A stretch of DNA of 64,000 nt, taken from positions 4,243,501-4,307,500 of the forward strand of contig SPDT01000006.1 in the NCBI GenBank assembly GCA_008477525.1, read 5' to 3'. The notes beneath the pieces were generated by a model that saw nothing but the letters and a program-made list of their open reading frames with translations, was not told the DNA's origin and did not search any database. This DNA is from Hypomyces perniciosus (Eukaryota > Ascomycota > Sordariomycetes > Hypocreales > Hypocreaceae). Positions within the stretch are counted from its first letter, which is position 1. Each line of letters opens with the position of its first letter. Positions 34,170 to 45,936 of this stretch are shown here, in pieces. A program made the position numbers and the translations under genes.

Positions 34170-36048
34170 TCACGTAACACAGCACATGTCTGACACAGGA
34201 TCGCTCCTGAAGGGGTTATGAGCAGCGTCTGGCGGTGTGCCTGCTGGTTTTCTCTTGAACTTCTCCAACCCCCTCTGCAGGACTTCAACGTCTGTTTTGT
34301 GTGTGTAGACCGCCGTTGTCGATTCCAACCGTGAGAGTAGGGCATCGGGTTGAAGAGATGCAATCTTATCAGTTGGGTTCTTCTCTTGTATGAGAAGAAT
34401 CTCTGGTTTATCCGTGCGTTTTACAGATGGCCACTCAAGGAGGCAAAGGGATGGCGGGTGATAGTAGGAGTCGCCACAAACGATCCAGTCAGCTGTGTAA
34501 AAGCCGCCCTTGATGAGATCCTGTTCGGTATTACACCAGTAATCAAATTTTGTCTTCGGATCTTTCCAGTCGAAATCTCCTAGGCGAATTTTGATGGGCT
34601 CGTTTTTGTCCACGGGGACCAGGGCAAAGCATGTGCAATCACGGAGTGTCATGGCGATGACAAAATTTCTATCATCAGAGTTCGCCTGCAGTGGCCCGAC
34701 CCGATCGAGGGCCTCCTGCTCTTCCCTCAGCATATGGATCGCCGTGTGATTGGTAATCTGCTCCAGGGCGGCTCGAAAGCAATCCATCGGCATACCAGGG
34801 GGCTGTGACGCTATTCTAAAGGGTGAGCTGACCTGTCGAGGACTTTCCGAATTCCCTAGGGTCAGGGGACAAGGTTTGCTTTCCGGACATGGCTTATTCG
34901 TGCTAGGATTATAGACATAGTTGCGAAGCCTCAAGGCACATTGCCTACACCGGATGGCGTTTTCGGGTGCACTCGGAGATTGCAACAGCCACTTTGGCTT
35001 GAACTCAATCAGGTGGGATTTGTCTCCTTGAAACATATGAGCGCTTGGAGAGGACGGGAGAATAGAGTGAAAGACACTCACCGTCTGGTCGCATGTCTTC
35101 AACGAGGAACCCCCAACCAACCGGACCGATGAATGAACCTCGAAATTTGGGGTCCCGCGTCTGGTTAGTCGCTGCAAGGATGACATTGAGTTCCTCAACA
35201 ATGCCGGACCTGTGCAGTACTACCAGCTCCTGGCGCACGGCATAGTCACCCAGGCGCGGTCGGATGTCTGCGTGAAAGAATTCTTGTTGGCGGACATAAC
35301 TGGATGTCGGGGCTTTGCCTATTGCTGGTACTTTGGCGACCCTCAGAAGTTTGCCTGAGCGTAGTTAGCAAGAGGACAAGAAGCGCGCAAAAAAATAAGA
35401 AACACGGAAAAGCATAAATAATGATATTGCGGCAATGGAACAGTTAAGCACGGGCATATTACCTTTGAACTGCGTGCCGATAACTCGACTGTTGGGAGGA
35501 ATCTTGATCTCAAAGACGGCATTTGCCGCGCCCTCACCAACCAACTTGACGGGCTTGGTGCCCTTCGGGAGAATGCTGACCTGGTGCAACATGTTGTTGG
35601 ATCCGTTGAACCGGCTCCCGTCGCGGGTGCCGATAATGTGAAGATTCATGTTCCGCAGAGCGGCGTCATCTTCCTGCGTGATCCATGACAGATCTTCATC
35701 CTCGCAGTCGCCGGCCAGGGAGCCGATGTTGGAGGGAGGTTCGGAGCAGGTATCTCCATCTCCGCCCGGATCGGAAGATGCATCGTCATCAAAGTCGTCC
35801 CCGGCCACCGAAGACCCACGATTGGAAGCTGAGTCGTCACTGAGCTGGGGTCGGAAGGGCATACGTAATATGGACCGCACCGCCATGATTGGAGCAGCGT
35901 CGAGGGCCCTTCTGGGGCTGTCTGCAGGTCTGATGCAAGGCACTGACTTGGGGTGCTGTGGCGGGCGGGAGGCAGCACAACAACCAGTGAAGAAGGGGGT
36001 GGCGGCCAGCGGCGGGTGCTCCGAAACAAGGAGCGGGGGGTGACACAA
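34170..36048 (-). CDS. IPK1: Inositol-pentakisphosphate 2-kinase
   Basis: Exons 36048-35463, 35354-35082 and 35026-34170. It makes phytate (InsP6) from Ins(1,3,4,5,6)P5, which supports mRNA export and other nuclear processes. Family motifs in order: PVKLVGEGAANAVFEIKIP (nucleotide loop), GKLLRVAKV, VGPLWL-like PVGWGFLVEDMRPDG, the core EFKPKWLLQSP with the CRQCALRLRNY zinc/substrate segment, and RLGDFDWKDP with its metal-binding Asp. Introns are 108 and 55 bp and the phases agree. The start is uncertain: 36048 gives 571 residues, while Met at 35886 (MAVRSILRMPF) gives 517 and drops a Pro/Cys-rich stretch. The DNA before it is a microsatellite, so I favour the inner start in practice. Confidence 0.88.
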
Positions 36049-36072
36049 AACCCGAGAGATAGGAGCAGCAGC

Positions 36073-36118
36073 AGTGGTAGTGGTAGTAGTGGTAGTAGTG
36101 GTAGTAGTGGTAGTGGTA
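36073..36118. repeat. GTAGTG trinucleotide-rich microsatellite
   Basis: Alternating GTA and GTG triplets, about 46 bp, just upstream of the IPK1 start. Confidence 0.85.
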
Positions 36119-36186
36119 TTGCCCGCAGTAGTCGAGCAGTGCTATGTATTTGGAACGGAGATCATGGCCACATACACACACGTTGA

Positions 36187-36202
36187 CTCTCTCTCTCTCT
36201 CT
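36187..36202. repeat. CT dinucleotide repeat
   Basis: About eight CT units upstream of IPK1, followed by A-rich runs to about 36274. Confidence 0.85.
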
Positions 36203-38103
36203 TTCTCGGTAGGGAAACGGAGGAGTCGAGTTCTCGGTCCTTTTTTTAAAAAAAGAAAAAAAAAGAAAAAAAAGGAGACGGGGGTTGGAGGAATTGAAAA
36301 GAGGGAAACCGCTGGTGGCTGATGGATAAGGAAGGTTTAAAAAGAGGCAATCGAGGCGGCGCCGCCCACCCTCTGGAGCTTATTATGTACTATGCATTGC
36401 TCGACTTGACTTACACCGCTATGGGAGTAGCAGTAGCAGTAGCAGTACAGAGTAGCAGTACGGAGTAGAGGTACGGAGTATTGACCCAACGTCTTACTTC
36501 GTACATGCCAGTAGAAGCCAGCCGAGGGCATTCTGAATCCGCGATTTACGAATTGACTGGCTCTCGTCCGATTCTCCATGCAGTTGCATTTTTCTCCAAG
36601 TGGCAAAGCCAAGGCTTGCCAGTGGCAGTTGAACGGCCTTGCAGTTCAGCTGGCTGGGTACCCTCGACACACGAAAACCGCCTTGGTGGAATGCGGCTGA
36701 CACTGTACGAAGTACTACTCCATACCATACTTCGTTCGTACACAGACAGACATGTGCGGCTTGCCTGAGAGGAGCACATGTGAACCGCCCTCGCATAGGG
36801 CCCCCGAAAGGCCCGACAAATGCATTCGTGATATTTTCCTGGCTGCCAATCACTGCTCTCACGGCGGGCATCCTCGATATGCAGGGCTGAACTGGCGTTG
36901 ACCGCAGGTTTGAATGCCATCAGTGGTTGGATGCCTCTTGGTCGACCCGTTCTTTTAAGCTTTGGCACGAAGCTCCCTCCCTACGAACAGAACGGACGAC
37001 TTTGTTGCAACGTGCCAAAACAAACGAGGACTGTCCCGGATCTCGAGAGTTACGTATACGATACCCGTCTTGGCGTGTTGCTGCACCGCGCGCTCCTTAG
37101 CACAGAGCTAGAACGCACTACCAAGATCGCCATGCGCCTGACCGATCATCAAGGTATGACTTGATTGCATCGCGTCACGGGGTGTTGAGGATGCCTTGGG
37201 CCTGTGGTTGGGGCTGGGAAGAACATGTTCATGTTTGCCAACATGGAGGAAAAGATCATCGAAAAGCCGCAAGATGATATGGGGGAGTGTACGAAGTGAT
37301 ACTAAGAGGAGTCTTGACCCTGATTCGCATAGTGATGTCATTAGGGGACCTGTCAGCCACTCAAGACCCCCCGTCCTCCCCGCAGGACCAGAAGGGAACG
37401 TTTTTGTTATCCATTGTTTTGATGCGGTTGGTGGACTCTCTTTGTGTGTGTTGTCCATTGTCCACGCGAGCACCACAGTAAACTACGGAGTAGTAGTATG
37501 TGCTTCGTATGTACTTTTCGTCTAATGTGCGCAACCGCGTTTCGTCCCATCGACCGGGACGCATTTTACATAGTGACAACACATCATCGGGATAATACTC
37601 GTACCAACAGAACGGAGAGCCAGGGAGAGCTGCCCCCTCACGACCCATGTTGGTGCCCTTTTTGGTAGGTTCTGCATATAAGGGAGAGGAGGCTGGGGCT
37701 TGTGGATGTTTCCCCTTGCTGAAACGGATGCTGCAGCTCAGGCAAGGCATTGGTTGTCGAGTGACAACGGGCTAGACCTCCAAGCCTTAACTACTATATG
37801 TTTACGATGCAAGTCAGAAGACATCCGTCGAATCCGATTTGGTTCCATTTAGCTATAATAATACATTGCAGAGCAGGCCGTCCTCGCTAGCACTGCAGAC
37901 CCTTAAAGCCGCATCGAACATCGCGTCGCGCTATCTCTGTTATTTGCCCAAGTCCAAGGGCTAAAGCTGCAGGCGCTTTAATAGAGACGGCCATAGGCGC
38001 TCCACTGTGTCGGGAGACCAGGAGTTGAAGTCCAGCGGTTTGTTTAGCGGGTAGAAACGCCTCCAACATCCGTGCGTCCGCGCGATGCCGAGCTCCAACT
38101 GGT

Positions 38104-38120
38104 AAAAAAAAAAAAAAAAA
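38104..38120. repeat. Poly-A tract
   Basis: A run of 17 A residues about 340 bp before the MDM34 start. Such a tract may exclude nucleosomes. Confidence 0.85.
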
Positions 38121-38460
38121 GTTCTAGCACCCGCAAAGAAAGCAGCTCTTTTCCGAGGTCACAACGCTCCAACACCTTAATAGCGTCATTCCACAATCTC
38201 AATCCTGCACTCCTGCAAACCTCCTGTTTACCTCAGCTTTGCTTCTCTATCGCCACTTCGAGTTCTCGACTTCAACATCGACATTGCCGACGATTGCTCG
38301 CTCTAGTTCCTCTTCGATCGAATCGCCATCTTCTTATTCGGCACACCCCTGTGTTCTTACGCTGCACAATCCCATTCTCTCCACTGCGAGGTGCCTCCGC
38401 GGCCTTTGACGGCCCTCGCTTTGCATCCCATGGTCTCGAGATTATAATTGCCATTTTAAC

Positions 38461-40532
38461 ATGGCCTTCAACTTCAACTGGTCGCCTCTTACGGCAGACG
38501 CCGAATTCTATCGACGCGCCCGCGACCTTTTGACCAAAGCCCTAAACAAGTCGCCCAAGCCCCCGATTATCGTCGATGACATTCTCGTCAGCGAGTTCAA
38601 CCTGGGCACCGTACCCCCGGATCTCGAGATCCTCGAGATTGGTGACCTGGCCGAAGACAGATTCCGCGGCATCTTTAAAATGTGCTATTCTGGAGACGCT
38701 TTTTTGACGCTCAAGACGCGAGTTCAGGTACGTTGCCATCCCACATCGTCGCATATGTTGTTGCCCCTATGGAGCTCTGGCGCGCCTCGCGACGCAATTT
38801 TCCGACAACGCCCGATGCATCCGTTTTGTCCACTATATTTATACATCCACGCACAACATCACACAATGGCATTTCTGCTATCGTCTGCCAGCGAAATCGA
38901 CCGAATAGCCTCTGGGCATTTCGGTGTGCCGGATAAGCGTCTGGCAGTGTGGTATGGTTGGCGCCCACAGCGTGCAGAGATGCTATGCTATGCAGTCCTC
39001 GACCACCCAGAGTGTCCATCATGAACCACACGCACACCATGATGCCCAAACCCCTCAATTTCTGCATTGGGAAGCGGCACAATTAGCATCTCCCTGCATA
39101 ATTGTGCTGTTTCGCACTCACCGCCTCCCTGGCCTTGCTTCTCGCCCTTCGCCCCGGCGGTCAAGACGGCCTTTGACAGGGGTCTTAGTGGATTTGGTGG
39201 CTAACATGAACGCTGCAGGCTAACCCCCTCAACACCTACCTCTCCTCCAAACCCGAGTTCACGTCCCCACAGCCGCTCGCCGCCGCTTCGGGCCTCACGA
39301 TTCCGCTCTCAATCACATTGTCAGATATCAAGTTGTCGGCCTTCATCATACTTGTGTTCTCCAAGCAAAAGGGATTGACATTGGTGTTTCGCAATGACCC
39401 TCTTGAATCGCTCAAGGTCTCGTCGACCTTTGACTCTATTCAGTTCGTGCGGGACTATCTGCAACGTACCATTGAGCAGCAACTACGGAATCTCATGATG
39501 GATGAATTGCCGGCGATTATCCATCGGTTGTCACTACAGCTTTGGTGCCCCGACCAAGCAAATAAGGGCACCGAGACTCCAAAAGAGGAAACAAATGAAG
39601 AGGGGGTCAATCCACTATCAAGTCCGCCCCTGGACCCTGTTGATGCCAATGGCAATGTTCTGGATGAAAGTGCTGTCTCGGAAATCACGCTGAATGGAGG
39701 GGGGGAGATGCAGTCCCTCTTCTCGCAGAAGAACCTGTTGCGCCTCGCTGCATTGACCGACTCGCATCGAACCCTGTCGCTGTTCACTCCGGGCATTCGG
39801 GACGTCGTATTCCGTGCATGGTCTGGATGCAACGAACGTTCTGAAGTCAATACTCCACCTTTCTCGTCACCCAGTCGCGTCAGGACACATTCACATCCTG
39901 GCGGGTCAAGCACCACTTATACCTTTTCCGATTCAGGAAGCGCTGCGCATGGCTATTTGCCGTCGCGGCCTTCTACGGCGAGTCTGAATTCCGCGCCGAC
40001 AGGATTGAACGTTAACGGCGCCCATCGATCACGGCCGGGCCGCAAGAAGAAGAACCGTGTAGTTAATCTCCGGCGGGCCAAGTCTGAGGCAGGCTCCCCA
40101 GACAATGTGTCCGAGGACAATGCGCCTTACTCGGAGCCCCTACCCAACAACTCCATACCAGAAGAGCCGGAATTGGAGAATGCTGTTTTCGACGAAGATC
40201 CTTTCAGCGACCAAGTACCCATATCCGAGCCTGGCGAGAAATCCTTAACCCTGGAGGAGCTTACATCTGCTCTAAAGGATTTAAAAATGCTCGCCGACGC
40301 TACGGCTAACGGCCGCAAGCCGGTCCCCGAAAAGAGTGCGTCTCCTCGCGAGGCGTCACGCTCCAAACCTCAGTCGCCTTCTGTCATGCTTGATGACGCA
40401 TGGGTTATGAAGATGGCCAGTGAGATCGCAAGGCGCGTTTACGACGAAAAGCGCCAACAACAACAGCAAGGCATGTGGGACGAGTCGGAAGACGCCCCGC
40501 CTCCTGCATACAACGAAGCTACAGCCCACTGA
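38461..40532 (+). CDS. MDM34: ERMES subunit Mdm34 (mitochondrial distribution and morphology)
   Basis: Exons 38461-38727 and 39219-40532, 526 residues. Mdm34 is the mitochondrial outer-membrane subunit of the ER-mitochondria encounter structure and moves phospholipids through its SMP domain. The N-terminus ([10 protein letters not shown]) and SMP segments ([36 protein letters not shown], then [15 protein letters not shown] and [21 protein letters not shown]) are diagnostic. The C-terminal half is disordered, with a basic patch ([16 protein letters not shown]). A PPAY motif near the end matches the PPxY motif through which yeast Rsp5 acts on Mdm34. The intron is 491 bp, far longer than others here; reading into it would give a truncated protein of 187 residues. 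Confidence 0.94.
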
Positions 40533-42126
40533 AAAAAAGTGGTGAGTAGGTACCGTTTTTGAGTGAGTTGAATAAGGATATGGGAAAGCCCTGTACATAT
40601 CGCTATTCGCTCGTTACAAGACTTTTGTTTCTCTTCACAGCCTTCATTTCATGATGTACAGGCGTGGGGTTTGATTATTTTGTTGGAACATCTTTTTGAC
40701 ATTGCTAATGTATATACCTCGGCGTTTTTGGGGAGGGGCAAGGGCACACACACACATGCATCATCATCAAAAAAGGAGGGAGCGGAAAACTGGCTGGATG
40801 CCGGAGGGTGGGTCGGGTGGTGTTTTGGCAATGCATGATTTGATACCCAACCGACCGTTTTTCATGTGTCGTGTACTAATATGGAGCTGCCGCCGCCCTG
40901 CGAGCAGACGTGTACGATGGTTGGTGTGTGTCTTGTTTGGTTTCTCGACGGACCGCCCACACACAGGGGCGTGTCGTGTATTATTAGTCTAGGGCTTGGT
41001 CGACCATGGGGGCTTTTTTCCCTATGTGGATCAGCAGATCATGCCGTGTACGGAGTTCTTTTTGAGTCGCAGAAGCGTGCAAAGCGATTTTTACTATGTA
41101 TTTCTAGAAAGGACATGCGACAAGCGCGTGTTGTGTACGAACATGTATGGATAGGGACAGAACAATCTCCAATCTGGAATATCAAATCAAAGATCACTAC
41201 TCTTGACAAACATATTATAAAGTACTCTGGTGTCATATAGGATGTCTGTACTTCGTGGAATAAAGTGATGTGTCTCATTGTACGACTGCGACATGCAGCG
41301 AAGATCGAGATGGGTGTGGATGTGGAAGGGGGAAGAGGTTTATATAGTCATGACTAACTAGTCGTAAAGCTGCATAGTATTCCTAGTCTCACCGCAACTC
41401 TACAGATGCATCACCGGCCATTTTTTTCCCTCAATTCTCAGGAATGTGTGTGTGTATGCGTTACTGCAGCTACTTACTCAACTAGTGGTAGCGTTCTATG
41501 CGAGGGGCGGAGAACGATTGATGTCATCCAACCGTTTTCTCCGCTTCACATGTGCATACATGCATAACTAAACCCCATCCCGTCTCCTCCCTTCGATGCA
41601 ATGTTTGGTTGGCTACAGAATGGGCGACTTAAGGGGGTTTGTGCCCTCGTCTGAAAATATGCACCTCTTGGAGGGTCTGGTGATAGGGGACGTCAAACTC
41701 AATGGCCCCCTTGCCGCGGAGAAGTGAGGGGTGAGAAGTGAGGGGCTTGTCTTCTCATATCGTGGTGGCCAATGTTGATGCGGCCATCGACCATGGCTGG
41801 AATGTGTTTCGTCTCCATGGCGCCAGTTGATGCGCTGGCAGTCCCAAAGCAAGGCAACACAAAGCACCACACACACTCATGCGCTCATGCGTGGTCCTCG
41901 GAGTCGAGAACCACCCGTCAGTGCCCAATGGAAGATGCATCCTCAACTGCGGAGAAGAGGAGATGCGCAGCATGGAACAAGACTCCGCAGGCCACTTTCC
42001 CCCTCTTTCATCAATACATCTCACGAATCATGAATGCTTGCGGGGCACCCCAGATGTCCTGCGGCGAGACTTGCGCGACGATGAAGCCGACGACAACGCC
42101 GTCGTTGTTGTCGTTTTTCCTCCTCC
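40533..42126. other. Convergent intergenic region, MDM34 / YAF9
   Basis: 1.6 kb between gene ends, including a short CA run (about 40746-40757). Frames on both strands conflict and carry no domain. No gene recognised, but a small non-coding RNA cannot be excluded. Confidence 0.55.
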
Positions 42127-43031
42127 CTAAGAGGGCTTCGCCGCCGCCGCAGCCGCCGCATTCTCCGCCTTGAGCTTTGCGAGCAGCTCCTCTTTCTTTT
42201 TAAGGTCTGAGAGGATCTGCTTGCAGATGTCGTCCGTCTTGGTCTGCGCATCCTTGAGCTTCTTGATCTCTGCAGCTTCCGTCTCGCGGCTGAACGGCTG
42301 TCCCGGACGATTCGCGTTGGGTATCATCGCCGTGCGTTCCCAGACTTCGCCGCTCTCGGGGGCCGGCAGCGGGGGCGGAATGCGACCCTTGCCTTTGCCT
42401 TTCCCCTTGCCGCCGCCGCCGGTTGGCTTCCAGCCCTTGGGTACAGCGCCGGCCGTGAGAATCTGGTAAAAGGCTTCGTAGGGTTCGTTGAAGAGTTGCT
42501 CTTCGTAGCTCCAGGATCGGACTTCGCCGTTTTGCGCCATCATGGCCTGTTTCTCCTCCTCGGTCCTACCGTAGGGGTGGAGGCGCAGGTAGTGGTACAG
42601 CGTTTGTGGTTTTTCGCCCGAGTCGTTCACATAGTAGAGCTTGATCGTGATGTCGAATTCACCCCATCCTGTCTCATTGACGACAAAGGGTTTCCCAGGT
42701 TCGCCCTCGACCACTATTCACCGCGCAGGACAGTTAGCTGCATATCCCAGCAGCAGGAGGATTGGGAAGAGAAGAAAAGAAGAAAAAACTCACTGCGCAC
42801 GTAGTTTGGGATGGATTCGTGCAGCTTAAACTGTACCCGTCGGACCCAATATGTAATGTCGGTGTCTTCCAGACCCTTCACAAAGACCTGCCATGAGTGC
42901 GTGTGGTTATCAGGCGTCCCAGGCGGTTTCGGATTACTATCTGAGAAAGGAACCGCGGTGCTTCCCACAATGAAAGGGCGGCGTATTTGCGTCAGCTTCA
43001 CGCGCTTGCCGAATTGATTTGACGGCGCCAT
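42127..43031 (-). CDS. YAF9: YEATS-domain protein Yaf9
   Basis: Exons 43031-42794 and 42713-42127, 274 residues. Yaf9 is shared by the SWR1 remodeller and the NuA4 acetyltransferase and reads acylated histone H3 through the YEATS domain. That domain spans about residues 12-165, with HTHSWQVFVKGLEDTDITYW, VQFKLHESIPNYVR and the cage-forming TGWGEFDITIKLYY. A Gly/Lys-rich linker and a C-terminal coiled coil (EIKKLKDAQTKTDDICKQIL) follow, the part used for complex assembly. The 80 bp intron (GTGAGT, ends AATAG) falls after NYVR and preserves phase. The gene is divergent from the Coq11-like gene, with a 443 bp spacer. Confidence 0.94.
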
Positions 43032-43474
43032 TGCGATATGTGATGCTGTTGCGAGACGGGACTTCAAGATGATATTGTCCCAGCAAATTTGGCGCGGCGC
43101 GTTGATGGTGGAAAAAGCGAAGAATAGTGTCCAGAGTTACTCAGCCTTGCAGATATGTCACCAGGATCCACTTCTATTAGCCAATCATGTCATAGCATGA
43201 ATCCAGAGGTCACAATGACGTTGTGGTGCCTTGCCGAGGGAATTTGTTCAGCCTTGTGCTAGCCCAATGCATGATTTCATGATGTTCCAATTGTGTGGTC
43301 TGATTTCCTTCATGTCGTAGTGACATCTATCAGATTCTGCCAGCAATCGTCATTACCTCTCGCATATAATTGGAAGATTTTGCCAAATTTATCCGTTCCT
43401 TTCATCTACAATCACCACTATCCCATCTTATCAGCCGGAGACCTCCGGGACTTGACGAGATCTCACTCTAGGCC
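43032..43474. promoter_or_regulatory. Divergent promoter, YAF9 / COQ11-like
   Basis: 443 bp between divergent starts; no recognised regulatory motif. Confidence 0.5.
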
Positions 43475-44416
43475 ATGGCGGCAGCTAAGAGGCTAATCGT
43501 CTGCGGAGGCAATGGTTTCTTAGGCTCGAGAATCTGCAAATACGCCGTCGCAAGGGGATGGGATGTGACATCATTCAGGTAAATCTCACATGGTTCCCTG
43601 CTCTGAGGCAATAAATCCCAAACTCAAACCATCTCTCACACATGATCTAGTCGATCTGGTGAACCACGATGGGACACAGTCACCTCATCGTCTTTACCTC
43701 CATCCTGGGCTCACAAAGTCCATTGGGAACGTGGCGACATCCTTGAACCTTCAACCTACGCAGCGTTGCTCAAAGGCAGTGATTACGTCGTCCACAGCAT
43801 GGGCATTCTCCTCGAGGCCGACTACAAAGGTGTCGTCTCTGGCAGAGAATCGCCCATAGCAGGACTCCAGAAAGCGTTTGCCCCGGTGAGGGATCGGGGC
43901 ATCGACCCTCTTCACAACAAGCCCGGTGAGGGCATCAAGCCCTCCAACCCCAAGGACCAATTCTCATACGAAGTTATGAACCGAGACAGCGCCATCGCTC
44001 TCGCTAAGCATGCTGCTGCCGAGAACACGAGCACTTTCTGCTACATCTCTGCTGCGGCTGGAGCTCCAGTCCTGCCTCACCGGTACATCTCCACGAAGAG
44101 GGAAGCTGAGAGTGTGATTGCAGCCAACTTCCCTCAAATGCGAGGGATTTTTATGCGCCCTCCGTTCATGTACGACAGCTCACGTAAGATTACCATGGGT
44201 GTGGCTGCTGCTGCCGGCGCGGCATCGCTCTTCAACAGTCTCACTGGCAACGTCCTCAAGGGGTTCATGGGTACTGCTGGAACAAAGCCCCTTCAGGTTG
44301 AGACGGTGGCCGAAGCTGTGGTTGAGGCACTGAGTGATGAGAAGGTACAAGGACCCGTGGAGATTGAGCAGATCGAAGAGCTGGCGTCCAAAGCCTGGAG
44401 AAAATCGATGTTGTAG
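43475..44416 (+). CDS. COQ11: Coq11-like NAD(P)-binding mitochondrial protein
   Basis: Exons 43475-43578 and 43651-44416, 289 residues. It is an atypical short-chain dehydrogenase with a Rossmann motif at residues 11-17 (GGNGFLG), followed by SMGILLEADYKGVVSG and CYISAAAGAPVLPHRYISTK, a Tyr/Lys pair typical of the family. Best match is yeast Coq11 (YLR290C), associated with the coenzyme Q synthome of the mitochondrial inner membrane; relatives include the complex I NDUFA9 subunit. No classical presequence is obvious beyond MAAAKRL. The 72 bp intron sits after TSFR/S. The assignment to Coq11 rather than another NDUFA9-like protein is a family-level call. Confidence 0.85.
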
Positions 44417-44512
44417 CATTCTCATGCAATAACCAAAAGCAAACGCTATGTATAGCTACAATAATTACCCCCCAAAAAAACGCAAATCTATAGACATCCC
44501 TCATCCATCATT

Positions 44513-45445
44513 TCATATCATGGTTCCCCGCTCAAAGCTATCCCGAATCTCCGCCGTGTATTTATTATAGAAGCGCGCCAGCTTCTGGTTGAACTGTTTG
44601 TTCTTCTCGTTGATGTATGTAACATCTCCATCCTCGCCATTCTGCGCCATCCGCTCCTTTCTCTTTTTCAGTCGCATCTCCTCTGCGCGCTTGAGATCAT
44701 TGACGAGGCGATCAATCGCATCCTTGTCAGGCTTGTTCTGCGTGAAAGATGTCGAGTCGGCCGTAGAGTAGAAGGAACCATCCTTGTCCACAGCGATGAG
44801 TTCGCCATCCTCCGTCTCGACGATATCCAGACCGCCTGATGCAGCAGCTCGCTCGATTGCAGCCATCTTCTGCTTTTCGTATTTCTCGAGGTCTGGGTTG
44901 ACGTTTCGCAGCTGTCGTTTGTAGGACTTGTTGGCTTCCTGATGATAATCTTGGAAGGCGTTGTTGTCGCGATGCGCGGCCTTCTTCTTCATCCGCTTGT
45001 CCCACCTCTCGCTCTCGTCGATGGTCCAGTCCCAAGCGCGCTTGCGCTCAAAGTCTTCGCCGGCCTCTTCAGTGTCTGCCTTGAGAAGTTTGTGAGATGC
45101 AATCGCGTGCCTCCGGTGCAGAACGGTGAGTTCGCTTGGGTCCGTGGCGAGGCGCTGAGACTCGAGGGTTGCCTCTTTGAAGTTTGTTTCTGATGATTTT
45201 TTGGCTCGGGCCTGTAGAGCCTTGAAGCGCGCCATGCGCTCTTTGGCCTTTGTCGCAGCATCGGAGTCTTGGGATGTCTCCTTTTCTGAGTCTGCGGGAG
45301 GCTCTTCCGAACTTTTCTCCTCGATTTGTTGTGGTTCTTCGACAGCTGGCTCTTGCGTTTGGTCGTGCTCATGTTCCTGCTCCGCGGCGATGGCGATGGC
45401 GGTAGCATCATCATCCGTTCTTCTCTTCTTTGCTGGAGGTGCCAT
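44513..45445 (-). CDS. SYF2: Pre-mRNA-splicing factor Syf2
   Basis: Single exon of 310 residues. Syf2 belongs to the Prp19 (NTC) complex and helps the active spliceosome and cell-cycle progression. The first 110 residues are acidic, Gln/Glu-rich and disordered. The conserved C-terminal SYF2 domain begins at KRAWDWTIDESERWDKRMKK and continues through FQDYHQEANKSYKRQLRN and EKQKMAAIERA to the end (KLARFYNKYTAEIRDSFERG). Only 96 bp separates its stop from that of the Coq11-like gene, so the two are tightly convergent. Confidence 0.95.
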   Translation of the reverse strand: MAPPAKKRRTDDDATAIAIAAEQEHEHDQTQEPAVEEPQQIEEKSSEEPPADSEKETSQDSDAATKAKERMARFKALQARAKKSSETNFKEATLESQRLATDPSELTVLHRRHAIASHKLLKADTEEAGEDFERKRAWDWTIDESERWDKRMKKKAAHRDNNAFQDYHQEANKSYKRQLRNVNPDLEKYEKQKMAAIERAAASGGLDIVETEDGELIAVDKDGSFYSTADSTSFTQNKPDKDAIDRLVNDLKRAEEMRLKKRKERMAQNGEDGDVTYINEKNKQFNQKLARFYNKYTAEIRDSFERGTMI

Positions 45446-45936
45446 TTTTATGGTAGGTGAATGCGACTGAGGTACAGAGAGATTGGAGGATTGTCGTGGT
45501 GTTGATGATACAGTCGGTTTGGGATACTCTTCGAGTTCTACGCGCCTTTCCTGCCAAACCTCCAGAAGACTTGCAAGTTACCTTACCTAACCTACTAAGG
45601 CCCGGATATACGTGGCTGCGTTTCCGAAGAGCACTAAGAACAGCGTCTGTGGCCTGTGGATCGCGTTGAACGGCTCAGATTTCAGTGGGCCATCCGCGGA
45701 AGGGGCCCGCTGTGATCCGTAGCTTTAGTGGAATCTGGGGTAACAATCGGCAGCAGCTCCCCTGTAATTAGGCCTATGGCCACTGGCTGTATGCGCTCGC
45801 ATGGCCTTCAGGGCATTGAGCTCCCAGCGAGTCATGTTTTTCCTCCAAATCCCGCCTCGATGCCCATATGCGCCTTTGAGCCTTTGCTTGCTCTTCAAGG
45901 ACTCATGCGATCCTCAACCTGAACAGCTTATATAGG
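45446..45936. promoter_or_regulatory. Divergent promoter, SYF2 / gene at 45937
   Basis: 491 bp between divergent starts; no recognised motif. Confidence 0.5.

Larger units (their letters stand above)
36049..38460. promoter_or_regulatory. Divergent intergenic region, IPK1 / MDM34
   Basis: 2.4 kb without a recognised gene. It contains GTA/GTG and CT microsatellites, A-rich runs, an AGTAGC run (about 36426-36450), one exact GTAC-N3-GTAC at 36705-36715, several partial ones, and a poly-A tract at 38104-38120 near the MDM34 leader. Confidence 0.55.

Noticed and set aside
34170..35201. Separate 343-codon gene
   Set aside because: It is the third exon of IPK1; reading upstream into the 55 bp intron produced the apparent extra N-terminus.
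41772..42173. 133-codon plus-strand frame between MDM34 and YAF9
   Set aside because: Overlaps other frames and the end of YAF9; no domain.
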